DNA from: Fredinandcohnia aciditolerans
Lineage (GTDB): Bacteria > Bacillota > Bacilli > Bacillales > Bacillaceae_L
Assembly: GCA_003640645.1 (NCBI GenBank)
Contig: QGHH01000019.1
Span: forward strand, 27,576 to 91,575
Reading direction: 5' to 3'
Length of the DNA stretch: 64,000 nucleotides
The position numbers and the translations under genes were made by a program. This document shows positions 34,642 through 43,069 of the stretch, piece after piece; the first letter of the stretch is position 1; the number at the start of each line of letters is the position of its first letter. The notes under the pieces were generated by a model. The model was not told the origin of the DNA. It made no database searches and saw only the letters and a list, made by a program, of their open reading frames with translations.

Positions 34642-35811
34642 ATGTTTATTACTAACCTAACTATATACGCAGAAGACGGTATCATCGAAAAAGGGTTTAT
34701 TGAAATCGATGGGGAAAGGATTAAGAGAGTAGCGCCAATGGCTGACTTCCAAGTAAGTGATCAAGATGAAGTTGTCAACTTTGATGAATCTTACTCATTA
34801 ATCCCAGGTATGATTGATTTACATATACACGGGGCAAGCGGGGCAGATGTTATGGACGCAACCCCTGATGCATTAGAAACAATGGTAAAAGCATTGCCCA
34901 AGGAAGGTACAACAAGCTTTCTTGCAACAACGATGACGAAGTCAAAGCAAGATATCGAGCATGCAATCGGGAATATTGCTGATTATATGCCAAAACAAAG
35001 TACAGGTCATGCAGAAATTTTGGGGGCACATCTAGAGGGGCCGTTTTTATCTCCGAAAAGAGCGGGAGCACAGCACCCAGATAATATTATTAACCCCGAT
35101 GTGGAGCTGTTTAAACAATGGCAAACCTTATCAGGCAATAATATACGTCTTGTTACATTGGCACCAGAAGAACCAGGAGGTCTAGAGCTAACAGCCCATT
35201 TGAAAAATACAGGTGTAGTTGCTTCCATTGGCCATTCTGATGCAGTGTACGATGATGTTGAGGCTGCGATAGAAGCTGGAATATCTCATGCTACCCATTT
35301 ATTTAACGGAATGCGTGGAATCCATCACCGTGAGCCAGGTGTGGCTGGAGCTGTTCTTTTACATGATGAAGTTAAATGTGAAATGATTGTAGATGGGATT
35401 CATATAGCGCCAAAAATGGTTAAGTTTGCCTATAAAGTTAAAGGGAGTGAAGGCTCCATTCTGGTAACCGATGCGATGCGTGCGAAGTGCCTTGGTGCAG
35501 GCACATATGACCTAGGTGGACAAGAAGTAATCGTGAATGAAGAACGTGCAGTATTAAAAGATGGAACCTTAGCAGGAAGTATCTTAAAATTGAATGATGC
35601 AGTTCGAAATATGATGAGATTCGCAGATTGTTCATTACAAGACATTACACAAATGACAGCCGTAAATCCGGCAAAGCAAATAAATGTGTTTGATCGAAAA
35701 GGTAGTATTAAGGCCGGAAAAGATGCTGATGTTGTGATCGTGAATGATCAATTAGAGGTAATCATGACATTTTGTCGCGGAAAACTTGCGTATTCAAATA
35801 GGGAGGAATAA
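34642..35811 (+). CDS. nagA: N-acetylglucosamine-6-phosphate deacetylase
   Basis: Removes acetate from GlcNAc-6-phosphate to give glucosamine-6-phosphate, in the cytoplasm. The 389-aa protein is an amidohydrolase: PGMIDLHIHGASGADVMDA (metal H-x-H) near residues 55-73, GAHLEGPFL, ASIGHSDA, THLFNGMRGIHHREPG, and the catalytic Asp in LVTDAM. AAAGGAGTCC precedes the ATG. nagB starts 3 bp after its stop. First gene of the NagR-repressed operon. Confidence 0.95.
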   Translation: MFITNLTIYAEDGIIEKGFIEIDGERIKRVAPMADFQVSDQDEVVNFDESYSLIPGMIDLHIHGASGADVMDATPDALETMVKALPKEGTTSFLATTMTKSKQDIEHAIGNIADYMPKQSTGHAEILGAHLEGPFLSPKRAGAQHPDNIINPDVELFKQWQTLSGNNIRLVTLAPEEPGGLELTAHLKNTGVVASIGHSDAVYDDVEAAIEAGISHATHLFNGMRGIHHREPGVAGAVLLHDEVKCEMIVDGIHIAPKMVKFAYKVKGSEGSILVTDAMRAKCLGAGTYDLGGQEVIVNEERAVLKDGTLAGSILKLNDAVRNMMRFADCSLQDITQMTAVNPAKQINVFDRKGSIKAGKDADVVIVNDQLEVIMTFCRGKLAYSNREE

Positions 35812-35814
35812 CAG

Positions 35815-36609
35815 ATGAAAGTTGTAGCAGTTAAAAATTTTGACGAAATGAGCCAATATGCTGCGGCCATCATTTCACATCAAGTAAAAGAAAAACCTAA
35901 TTCGCTATTAGGTCTTGCAACTGGTGGAACAGTTGTTGGAACCTATAAGGAGTTAATTAAGGACCACTGGCAACATAAGACGTCCTATGAGCAAGTTCAT
36001 ACTGTAAATCTCGATGAATATTTAGGAATTGAAAAGAACCATCCTAATAGTTATCACCATTTCATGATGGAGAACTTTTTTTCACATATCAATATTAATC
36101 AAGACAATATCCATATTCCTAACGGATTGGCAGAGGATTACGAAGAAGAGTGTCAAGCATATGAAAAGGTGATTTCGGGATTAGGTGGGGTCGATCTTCA
36201 ACTTCTTGGAATTGGAGTTAATGGCCATATTGGTTTTAATGAACCTGGAACATCTTTTAATGCAAAAACACATGTTGTTGAGCTTGAAGAATCAACACGC
36301 CAAGCGAATTTGCGCTTTTTTAATAGCATTGATGAAGTACCAACACATGCAATTACAATGGGAATTTCCACGATAATGAAAAGTAAAAAAATCCTTTTAC
36401 TCGTATCAGGAAAATCAAAAGCAGAGATTCTCGAAAAGGTAATCAACGAGGGAGTTACTGAAACGATTCCTGCAACTGTTCTTAAGAATCACCCTGACGT
36501 AACAATTATTGCGGACGAAGAGGCACTTTCATTGGTGGATGCTGAAGTGAAGAGGGGCTTTGCTCATGATAAAGAAGAATTCACCCGTACCTATTTACTT
36601 TCAGATTGA
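35815..36609 (+). CDS. nagB: Glucosamine-6-phosphate deaminase
   Basis: Converts glucosamine-6-phosphate to fructose-6-phosphate and ammonia, feeding amino sugars into glycolysis. Signatures: GLATGGTVVGTYKEL, VHTVNLDEYLGI with the catalytic Asp, and LGIGVNGHIGFNEPG. The protein (264 aa) is somewhat longer than B. subtilis NagB (about 242 aa); the C-terminal tail is read in a segment that also encodes the NagR N-terminus (44-bp overlap). GGGAGGAATAAC precedes the ATG. Confidence 0.94.
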   Translation: MKVVAVKNFDEMSQYAAAIISHQVKEKPNSLLGLATGGTVVGTYKELIKDHWQHKTSYEQVHTVNLDEYLGIEKNHPNSYHHFMMENFFSHININQDNIHIPNGLAEDYEEECQAYEKVISGLGGVDLQLLGIGVNGHIGFNEPGTSFNAKTHVVELEESTRQANLRFFNSIDEVPTHAITMGISTIMKSKKILLLVSGKSKAEILEKVINEGVTETIPATVLKNHPDVTIIADEEALSLVDAEVKRGFAHDKEEFTRTYLLSD

Positions 36610-37291
36610 GCAATATATTCGTGAAAAAATCGATAAAAAAGAGCTTAAGCCTGGTGAAATGATCCCATCTGAAAGAGAATTTGCGGAGAAGTACCAAATC
36701 AGTCGAATGACAGTACGACAAGCTATCACTAATCTTGTGAATGAAGGCTACTTACAAAGGGAACGAGGAAAAGGGACCTTTGTAGCAGTTAAGAAATTTG
36801 AGAAGAATGTACGGGGCTTAACGAGCTTCTCTGAGGATATGCGTTCTAGAGGGCTTGAGCCGGGAACAAAGGTCTTAGATTTTATAGTAATTGAAGCTGA
36901 TTCACTTATTGCCTCTAAACTACAAATAGAAGAAGGGGCTAAGGTATACCAAATAGAACGTTTGCGACTAGCAGACCAGCAGCCGATTGCGTTCGAAGTT
37001 TTTTACATGTCAGAAGATCTAGTACCCGGCTTAACAAAAGAAGTGGCGGAGCACTCTATCTATCGGTATGTGGAGAGTGAAATTGGATTACATCTTACTT
37101 CTGGGGTCCAGGAGCTTGAAGCAACTACTGCCTACAAGCGAGAGGCGGCTGCTTTAGGAATTAAGGTAGGAGCACCTGTTCTTTACATTCAGCAAATTTC
37201 ATACCTAGAAGGTCAGCAGCCGCTCGAATTTGTAAAATCCTATTATAGAGCTGACCGATATAAATATAAGGTCGAAATGGTTCGAACATAA
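36566..37291 (+). CDS. nagR: GntR/HutC-family repressor of amino-sugar use (NagR/YvoA)
   Basis: A 241-aa repressor. The N-terminal winged helix covers residues ~8-72 (IPSEREFAEKYQISRMTVRQ then GKGTFVA). A UTRA/HutC effector domain that binds glucosamine-6-P or GlcNAc-6-P covers ~90-235. Start ATG 36566 matches YvoA-like N-termini (MIKKNSPVPIYFQI), with AGAGGGG upstream inside nagB. Two identical dre sites in the window (31401, 34575) are its expected targets. Confidence 0.92.
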   Translation: MIKKNSPVPIYFQIEQYIREKIDKKELKPGEMIPSEREFAEKYQISRMTVRQAITNLVNEGYLQRERGKGTFVAVKKFEKNVRGLTSFSEDMRSRGLEPGTKVLDFIVIEADSLIASKLQIEEGAKVYQIERLRLADQQPIAFEVFYMSEDLVPGLTKEVAEHSIYRYVESEIGLHLTSGVQELEATTAYKREAAALGIKVGAPVLYIQQISYLEGQQPLEFVKSYYRADRYKYKVEMVRT

Positions 37292-37307
37292 TTTAGGAGG
37301 TAACATC

Positions 37308-38225
37308 TTGAAACGTTTATTAGATTGCACAGCCTCAGACTTCAAAAAAATGAACGGCCAGGACTTAAAGCAAGCCATAAAAGCCTCAGAGGGAAGAGTT
37401 ATTTTATCAGAGGTGATTGGTTCCTTCCAACCCATGTATCCTGCAGTGACGAACGCAGAAATGGCCTCAGCATTTGGCGCCGATTTGTTAATCTTTAATT
37501 ATTTTGATGTGTTTTCTCCTTTTGTAGAAGGTTTTCAAGCACAAGAGGGAGAATCAATTGTCGAGAAATTAAAGGAGTTAACAGGAAGACCCATCGGATT
37601 GAATTTAGAGCCAGTTGACCCAAATGCGATGCAACTTGAAACGTTAAGTAAGCTTCCGAAAGGGCGTTTAGCAACAGAAGAATCTTTACGTGAAGCAAAA
37701 AAACTTGGCTTTGATTTTGTTTGTTTAACGGGTAATCCAAAAACAGGCGTTACAAATAATGAAATTGTTGTTGCCATAAAGAAAGCTCGTGAGGTACTTG
37801 GAAGTGAGGGCCTTATCATCGCTGGCAAAATGCATGGTGCAGGTGTTGCTAACGAATCGGGCAGTGGAATCATTTCAGAGCAAACGTTAGAAAGTTTTAT
37901 AGAAGCAGGGGCAGACGTCATCTTAATGCCAGCGCCTGGGACGGTTCCGGGAATTACTCTTGAAGCAACCGAGAAAAATGTACGTTTTGTTCATTCAAAG
38001 GGAGCAATGGTCATGTTGACAATCGGTACGAGCCAAGAAGGTGCTGATGAAGCAACTATCCGTCAAATTGCATTAACTAGTAAAATGGCAGGTGCGGATA
38101 TTTACCATATTGGAGATGCCGGATATCATGGTATTGCTGTCCCAGAAAATATAATGACCTATTCAATCGCTATTCGCGGAAAACGACATACATATATAAG
38201 AATGGCGGCTTCCGTTAATCGATAA
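37308..38225 (+). CDS. TIM-barrel-like protein of unknown function in the nag operon
   Basis: A 305-aa cytoplasmic protein 16 bp behind nagR, so probably a fourth gene of the operon. Starts TTG 37308 with TTAGGAGGTAAC ahead. Recognisable stretches are RVILSEVIGSFQPMYPAVTN, ADLLIFNYFDVFSPF, PIGLNLEPVDP, FDFVCLTGNPKTGV, IIAGKMHGAG, ADVILMPAPGTVPG and YHIGDAGYHG. The regularly spaced hydrophobic strands ending in small/acidic residues suggest a TIM barrel. Similar proteins occur beside PTS genes and have at times been labelled haloacid-dehalogenase-like or PEP-mutase-like; no true HAD motifs (DxDxT) are seen. Function unknown, likely in sugar-phosphate metabolism. Confidence 0.75.
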   Translation: MKRLLDCTASDFKKMNGQDLKQAIKASEGRVILSEVIGSFQPMYPAVTNAEMASAFGADLLIFNYFDVFSPFVEGFQAQEGESIVEKLKELTGRPIGLNLEPVDPNAMQLETLSKLPKGRLATEESLREAKKLGFDFVCLTGNPKTGVTNNEIVVAIKKAREVLGSEGLIIAGKMHGAGVANESGSGIISEQTLESFIEAGADVILMPAPGTVPGITLEATEKNVRFVHSKGAMVMLTIGTSQEGADEATIRQIALTSKMAGADIYHIGDAGYHGIAVPENIMTYSIAIRGKRHTYIRMAASVNR

Positions 38226-38277
38226 AGGAGATGAGGTTCCAAATACAAGGGTGTATTTGACCTCATCTCCTTTTTTT
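38224..38277. terminator. Terminator of the nag operon, shared with the VanZ gene
   Basis: A long stem, AAAGGAGATGAGGT / ACCTCATCTCCTTT, with T7 on the plus strand. The convergent VanZ gene ends inside it at 38263. Confidence 0.88.
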
Positions 38278-38712
38278 GCGTGCTGCTTTGCGAATTCTCA
38301 TGATTTGCAATAAAATAAATCCAATTACAGCCCCAACTGTATTCAGAATTATATCATCTACATCGAAACTACCAAGCATACTAAAGAGCTGTAGAACCTC
38401 AAGGGATGTGATCCCAATGACAAAAGCGAAGATAAATAAAAAGAAATTCGAAAGCTTTGGAAAAAGAATCGGCAGCACGATTCCAAATGGTATAAAAACT
38501 CCTATATTTCCGGCAATATTAATGATCCAAATATGAAAAGGGAAATGATCATAATACGTAAAGTAATTTTTAATTGTTGAAAAGGGTGTGAAATTATACC
38601 TGAATTCCCCTCCTTCTGTCCGGGAGAATGCAAAAAACATCCAATATATTAGAAATAATGAATAAGTGATAAACACAATTCCAGCCAAAAATCGTTTCAT
38701 TGCTTGTCCCAA
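38263..38712 (-). CDS. VanZ-like membrane protein
   Basis: A 149-aa VanZ-family protein with four to five hydrophobic helices. Family features are YNFTPFSTIKNYF after helix 1, NIAGNIGVFIPFGIVLP, and SFDVDDIILNTVGAVIGF. VanZ gives low-level teicoplanin resistance in enterococci; in Bacillus most homologues are uncharacterised. The start is uncertain: TTG at 38712 with GGAG about 11 bases upstream, or ATG at 38700 without a clear site. A copy of the dispersed leader element lies immediately upstream. Confidence 0.8.
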   Translation of the reverse strand: MGQAMKRFLAGIVFITYSLFLIYWMFFAFSRTEGGEFRYNFTPFSTIKNYFTYYDHFPFHIWIINIAGNIGVFIPFGIVLPILFPKLSNFFLFIFAFVIGITSLEVLQLFSMLGSFDVDDIILNTVGAVIGFILLQIMRIRKAARKKRR

Positions 38713-38731
38713 TTGTATAAAACTCCAATCT

Positions 38732-38928
38732 TATCAAATGCGCCTTGGCGTATTTGCGTCCGATTTTCGGCCAACAGGAAGTGGGTCTTAAAGACGTTGC
38801 CACAGGAAGTGGCGTTCTAAGTCATTGTTCTTATGATTAATTCCTACTGGAAAATCGTGGCATTCGCCGGAGGCTTTAACTTTATTAGTCGGGTTTAAAC
38901 CGCGACTGGATAAAGTTAAACTATTACC
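38732..38928 (-). repeat. Dispersed 5'-leader element, copy 2 (before the VanZ gene)
   Basis: Read on the minus strand it opens AACTTTATCCAG..ACTAATAAAGTT, goes on with GCCTCCGGCGAATGCCACG, contains the GCCAC..TCCTGTGGCAACG segment, and ends GGCGCATTTGAT, 20 bp before the VanZ start. The remaining sequence to 39029 is AT-rich and holds the rhodanese promoter region. Confidence 0.8.
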
Positions 38929-39029
38929 CCATCTACATTAACGCAAAAAGAGTACGATGTCACATAGGTTTTTCGTTTCTATTATTTTTCGCTTATAATA
39001 GGATTAACTTATGAAAAGGATGTTGGGAA

Positions 39030-39431
39030 ATGGATGCGATTACAATGCTTCAAATAGGTTTAGGCATTATCTGTATTATTTTAATTTATGATACCTTTAA
39101 ACCAGTAAAGGACCTCAAACAATTATCGGAAGCTGATTTTAAAGAAATACTGAAAAAGCAAAAGGATATTGCAATCATTGATGTGAGAAACCCATATGAA
39201 TACCAGACAAATCATATAAAGGGTGCCATAAATCTCCCATTGTCTAAAATTAAACGAAAGAAAGTTGAGATTCCAACCGATAAAGATATTATTTTATATT
39301 GCCAAACAGGAATACGTAGTAAACAAGCCGCCAAAGTCTTGAGAAGAAGAAATAAGGACCTGCCTCTTGCACATATCAAAGGGGGCCTCTATAGCCTGAA
39401 AGCAAAAGAAAACCCAAGGGAGAAAAGGTAA
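39030..39431 (+). CDS. Membrane-anchored rhodanese-like protein
   Basis: A 133-aa protein with one N-terminal membrane helix (residues ~4-22, LQIGLGIICIILIYD) and a single rhodanese domain (~35-130). AIIDVRNPYEYQTNHIKGAINLP is the CH2-like start and ILYCQTGIRSKQAA the active-site loop, with Cys in the position of the sulfur-carrying residue. Probably a sulfurtransferase acting at the inner face of the membrane, similar to B. subtilis YqhL. AAAAGGATG precedes the ATG. Confidence 0.86.
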   Translation: MDAITMLQIGLGIICIILIYDTFKPVKDLKQLSEADFKEILKKQKDIAIIDVRNPYEYQTNHIKGAINLPLSKIKRKKVEIPTDKDIILYCQTGIRSKQAAKVLRRRNKDLPLAHIKGGLYSLKAKENPREKR

Positions 39432-39448
39432 TGGTAACGATGGGTCAA

Positions 39449-39487
39449 AACCGTACCGAAAAACCATCACGTTTGACTGTACGGTTT
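39449..39487 (+). terminator. Possible terminator after the rhodanese gene
   Basis: AACCGTAC / GTACGGTT stem with a long loop followed by TATTATA. The T-run is broken, so weak support. Confidence 0.45.
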
Positions 39488-39535
39488 ATTATACATATAA
39501 TAGAAGAGTAGAAGACTGATAGAAGGGGTGAAGCC

Positions 39536-39955
39536 GTTGGGAAGTTATACCGTATTGGAGAATTAGCAAAAGAAACAAATGTATCAAAGCGTACGATTGA
39601 TTATTACACACAACTTGGTATTTTAACTCCTGAACGCTCAGACTCTAACTATCGATTCTATGGTGATGAAGCTGTGGAAACCCTTCATCTTGTAGCACAG
39701 TATAAGGAATTAAACGTCCCTTTACTTGAAATCAAGGAAAAGGTAGAGCTATTTAAAACAAATCGTGTAGAGCAAGAGAAAGTCTTGAAATACACACAGG
39801 ATTTATCAAAGCGGATGGAATACCTAGAAACTGAACTTAAAGAAATAAAGCCGATGCTGGAGGGATTATCCGCAGAGCAACAAAAGTCGGTATTAAATAA
39901 GATGTCTTCACAAAGCATGGCACTTGCAAAATTAATTATGGTTTTGTTTACTTGA
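39536..39955 (+). CDS. MerR-family regulator without a canonical start codon
   Basis: The frame encodes GKLYRIGELAKETNVSKRTI then DYYTQLGILTPERSDSNYRF, a full MerR helix-turn-helix. A coiled coil and a short tail ending MALAKLIMVLFT follow, ~139 aa. The codon where the start Met belongs is GTT (39536-39538), six bases after a good GAAGGGGTG ribosome site. No ATG, GTG or TTG lies in frame between the upstream stop (39509-39511) and ATG 39674, which would remove the DNA-binding part. TTG at 39537 is in position but one frame off; one extra G in the following GGG run would restore TTG-GGG-AAG. So this is a start-codon frameshift, a sequencing error, or a rare start. Confidence 0.6.
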   Translation, partial: VGKLYRIGELAKETNVSKRTIDYYTQLGILTPERSDSNYRFYGDEAVETLHLVAQYKELNVPLLEIKEKVELFKTNRVEQEKVLKYTQDLSKRMEYLETELKEIKPMLEGLSAEQQKSVLNKMSSQSMALAKLIMVLFT

Positions 39956-40153
39956 GTTAAAGAATCATAAAGTTATGAAACTTACAGAATAAAAATTCAT
40001 TCTAAGAGAATAAAAAATCATTGTCATAAATACTTTATATAAACAACAATCTTTGTAATTTAATTGAAAAAATAGTAAAGAAACTAAAAATCTAAAAACT
40101 TACCTATTTAGGAGGTGTAATCCTTACTCGTTTCGGACGTGTAAGGAAACTAT

Positions 40154-41497
40154 TTGGAGATATTTAATTTGGTCATGGTTGCAATTTTGATTGCGTTAAC
40201 TGCCTTTTTCGTAGCGTCGGAGTTTGCGATTGTAAAAGTAAGAAGCACTCGCATCGACCAGCTCGTAGCAGAAGGGAGGAAAAGCGCAACTGCTGCTAAG
40301 ACTGTCATCTCAAACCTGGATGAATACCTGTCTGCATGTCAATTAGGTATAACAGTAACAGCTCTAGGACTTGGTTTTCTTGGAGAATCAACTGTGGAGG
40401 CTTTACTTCATCCGTTATTTGGTATTTTAAATATACCGAATTCGTTTTCAACTGTTTTATCAATCGCTTTATCCTTCTTGATCATTACGTTTTTACATGT
40501 AGTTGTCGGGGAGCTCGCACCTAAAACAATTGCGATTCAAAAAGCGGAAAGAATTACCTTGTTTTTTGCTAGACCATTAATCTTTTTCTATAAATTGATG
40601 TTTCCCTTCATTTGGGTTTTAAACGGCTCTGCTCGTTTGTTAACTGGATTATTCGGCTTTAAAAGAATTTCAGAACACGATATTGCCCATACCGAAGAGG
40701 AATTGAGACTTATTTTGTCTGAAAGTTATAAAAATGGTGAAATTAACCAGTCTGAATATAAATATGTGAATAATATTTTTGAATTTGATGATCGTGTAGC
40801 CAAAGAAATCATGGTACCTCGTACCGAAATCATCGCGCTTGAAAATGACAAATCTGTCCAAGAAATTTTAACGATTATGACGAGTGAAAAGTATACACGT
40901 TATCCGGTCCTTGACGGGGATAAGGACCATATCATTGGATTAGTTAACTTAAAAGAACTACTAACCGATGTTGTGACAGGTACAGGTGCAGATGGGAAAA
41001 CAATAGAGGATTATACAAGACCGATTATCCATGTGATTGAATCAATTCCAATTCAAGAATTATTAGCGAAAATGCAAAGAGAACGCGTACACATGGCAAT
41101 ATTAATAGATGAATATGGTGGAACTTCTGGATTGGTTACGGTTGAGGATATTATCGAAGAAATCGTTGGGGAAATCCGCGATGAATTCGATACGGATGAA
41201 AAACCGGCCATCCAAAAAATTAACGATACGACTACCATCTTAGATGGTAAGGTCTTAATCGGAGAAGTTAACGATTTGTTTGGACTACAAATTGACGATA
41301 CGGATGTGGATACGATAAGTGGTTGGATTTTAACAGAGCAAATTGATGTTCACCCTGGTGACAAAATTCCATTTGGGGATTATGAGTTTAGAATTATCGA
41401 AATGGATGGTCACCATATCAAGTCACTCGAAATTAAAAAAAACATCCAACAAGAACATATCTACACCATTGGCCAAAGCGCTAGTGCATTAGAATAG
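40154..41497 (+). CDS. CNNM/CorC-family membrane transporter (hemolysin-like)
   Basis: A 447-aa protein of the hemolysin C/CorC family, now thought to move magnesium or other divalent ions (MpfA and YhdP in Gram-positives). Domain order: DUF21/CNNM membrane domain with about four helices (residues 1-190), a CBS pair (~210-335, including IMVPRTEIIALE and MAILIDEYGGTSGLVTVEDIIEEIVGEI), and a CorC_HlyC domain (~350-430, ending HHIKSLEI). TTG at 40154 has AAGGA seven bases upstream. Related to yhdP, yhdT, yugS and yrkA of B. subtilis; which one is unclear. Confidence 0.88.
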   Translation: MEIFNLVMVAILIALTAFFVASEFAIVKVRSTRIDQLVAEGRKSATAAKTVISNLDEYLSACQLGITVTALGLGFLGESTVEALLHPLFGILNIPNSFSTVLSIALSFLIITFLHVVVGELAPKTIAIQKAERITLFFARPLIFFYKLMFPFIWVLNGSARLLTGLFGFKRISEHDIAHTEEELRLILSESYKNGEINQSEYKYVNNIFEFDDRVAKEIMVPRTEIIALENDKSVQEILTIMTSEKYTRYPVLDGDKDHIIGLVNLKELLTDVVTGTGADGKTIEDYTRPIIHVIESIPIQELLAKMQRERVHMAILIDEYGGTSGLVTVEDIIEEIVGEIRDEFDTDEKPAIQKINDTTTILDGKVLIGEVNDLFGLQIDDTDVDTISGWILTEQIDVHPGDKIPFGDYEFRIIEMDGHHIKSLEIKKNIQQEHIYTIGQSASALE

Positions 41498-41501
41498 TTG
41501 T

Positions 41502-41535
41502 AAAGCCTTGACGACTTTTTCGTCAAGGCTTTTTA
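41502..41535 (+). terminator. Terminator of the CNNM gene
   Basis: Perfect 13-bp stem AAAGCCTTGACGA / TCGTCAAGGCTTT with a 5-base loop, continuing into TTTT. Confidence 0.9.
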
Positions 41536-41740
41536 TGTTGTTGGATAAAGTTGGTATTTTGTAATTTTTTCTAGCTATAGCAATTCCATACACTACATCA
41601 TTCAAAAATTTAGGTTCAAGCCTAGACAGACACATTTCTAGACACATGTAATAAATTATAGAAATGTTATGTAATTGTTATATAATATAAAAGCGTTAAT
41701 GTTAAAATAAAGGGTATACGAATTTTTAGGAGGAAGCTTA

Positions 41741-42826
41741 ATGAAGGTAAAACTAGGCTTGCTATACGGAGGGAAATCAGCTGAGCATAAGGTTTCCTTA
41801 CAAACCGCATTAGCTGTTATCAAAGCATTAGATCACTCAAAATATGATATTCATCCCATTTATATATCAGAACAAGGCGAATGGATTCGTGGGAATCAAT
41901 TGACAGGTCCAGTTGATGACGTGAAGAAGTTAGTATTAAAAGAGACCGGAACAGCTATTTCACCTGTTTCGTTAAACACAGAACTTTTTCCTGCGCAGCA
42001 ATCAACTCAGAATGAATCAATCGATGTTGTGTTCCCGTTGTTACATGGACCAAATGGTGAGGATGGAACGGTTCAGGGACTACTTGAGCTTATGAACATT
42101 CCATATGTTGGAAATGGTGTACTTGCTTCATCAGCTGGCATGGATAAAGTCATTATGAAAAACATCTTTGGTCAAGCTGGGCTGCTTCAAGCAAAATATG
42201 CTTCATATATTCGTAGCGAGTGGAAACAAAATCCAGAAGAGGCGTACGCTAAAGTTGAAAAAGAACTTGGCTATCCTTGCTTTGTAAAGCCAGCAAACCT
42301 TGGTTCAAGCGTTGGTATTAGCAAAGCAACAGACCGTGAAAGTCTTGAAAAAGCGTTCGAAGAAGCTTTCATGTTTGACCGTAAAGTCATTATTGAAGAG
42401 GCAATCGTTGGCCGCGAAATTGAAATCGGTGTCCTTGGAAATGACAATCCTAGCTGTTCAGTTGTTGGAGAAATCGTACCGAAGAAAGACTTTTACGACT
42501 ATAAAGCAAAATATGAAGATGGCGATACAGCTCTTATCATTCCTGCGGATATCACAGATGAGCAATATGAAAATGTCAAAACAGAAGCAATTAAAGCGTT
42601 CAAAGCACTTGATTGCTCAGGATTAGTTAGAGCGGACTTCTTCCTAACAAAAGAGGGAAAGGTCATCATTAATGAAGTTAACACGATGCCTGGATTTACA
42701 CCATTCAGTATGTTCCCATTACTTTGGCAGGAAGCTGGTGTGAGCTATCCAGAACTTATTGAAAAATTAGTTGAGCTTGCAATCGAGCGACATAATGAAA
42801 AACAAACGATTAAATACACTATCTAA
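41741..42826 (+). CDS. ddl: D-alanine--D-alanine ligase
   Basis: Makes D-Ala-D-Ala for peptidoglycan from two D-alanines and ATP. The 361-aa protein shows the N-terminal [14 protein letters not shown], the family loop [21 protein letters not shown], the ATP-grasp [18 protein letters not shown], and [16 protein letters not shown] at the end of the Mg-binding region. TAGGAGGAAGC precedes the ATG. murF, whose product uses the dipeptide, follows after a repeat copy and terminator. alr, which supplies D-alanine, is 14 kb downstream. Confidence 0.95.
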   Translation: MKVKLGLLYGGKSAEHKVSLQTALAVIKALDHSKYDIHPIYISEQGEWIRGNQLTGPVDDVKKLVLKETGTAISPVSLNTELFPAQQSTQNESIDVVFPLLHGPNGEDGTVQGLLELMNIPYVGNGVLASSAGMDKVIMKNIFGQAGLLQAKYASYIRSEWKQNPEEAYAKVEKELGYPCFVKPANLGSSVGISKATDRESLEKAFEEAFMFDRKVIIEEAIVGREIEIGVLGNDNPSCSVVGEIVPKKDFYDYKAKYEDGDTALIIPADITDEQYENVKTEAIKAFKALDCSGLVRADFFLTKEGKVIINEVNTMPGFTPFSMFPLLWQEAGVSYPELIEKLVELAIERHNEKQTIKYTI

Positions 42827-42829
42827 AAA

Positions 42830-43016
42830 ACTTTATTCAATACAAATCTCACTCTTTTGGGTGGAATGAATGTAATAAAGGTATACAATTTAGTAAGGGC
42901 TGAGACCTAGATTGAATAAAGTTAAGCCTCCGGCGGATGCCACGATTTTTCAAAGGAAAGTTTTCGAGCAAGCTCGAAAAAATCGGGCGCAAATACGCCA
43001 AGGCGCATTTGATTAA
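42830..43016 (+). repeat. Dispersed 5'-leader element, copy 3 (between ddl and murF)
   Basis: Opens AACTTTATTCAA..TTGAATAAAGTT, then GCCTCCGGCGGATGCCACG, a TTTTCGAGCAAGCTCGAAAA hairpin, CAAATACGCCAAGGCGCATTTG hairpin, and ends GATTAA. The ddl terminator follows directly, before murF. Confidence 0.82.
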
Positions 43017-43050
43017 AAAACACTATTCTTAATTCTGAATAGTGTTTCTT
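43017..43050 (+). terminator. Terminator between ddl and murF
   Basis: AACACTATTC / GAATAGTGTT stem followed by TCTTTAT. It stands between the repeat and the murF ribosome site. Confidence 0.75.
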
Positions 43051-43069
43051 TATGAAAGGAGAGAATCTC

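Noticed and set aside
42300-42626. 108-aa plus-strand frame within ddl
   Set aside because: Lysine-rich shadow frame inside a conserved gene; no independent signals.
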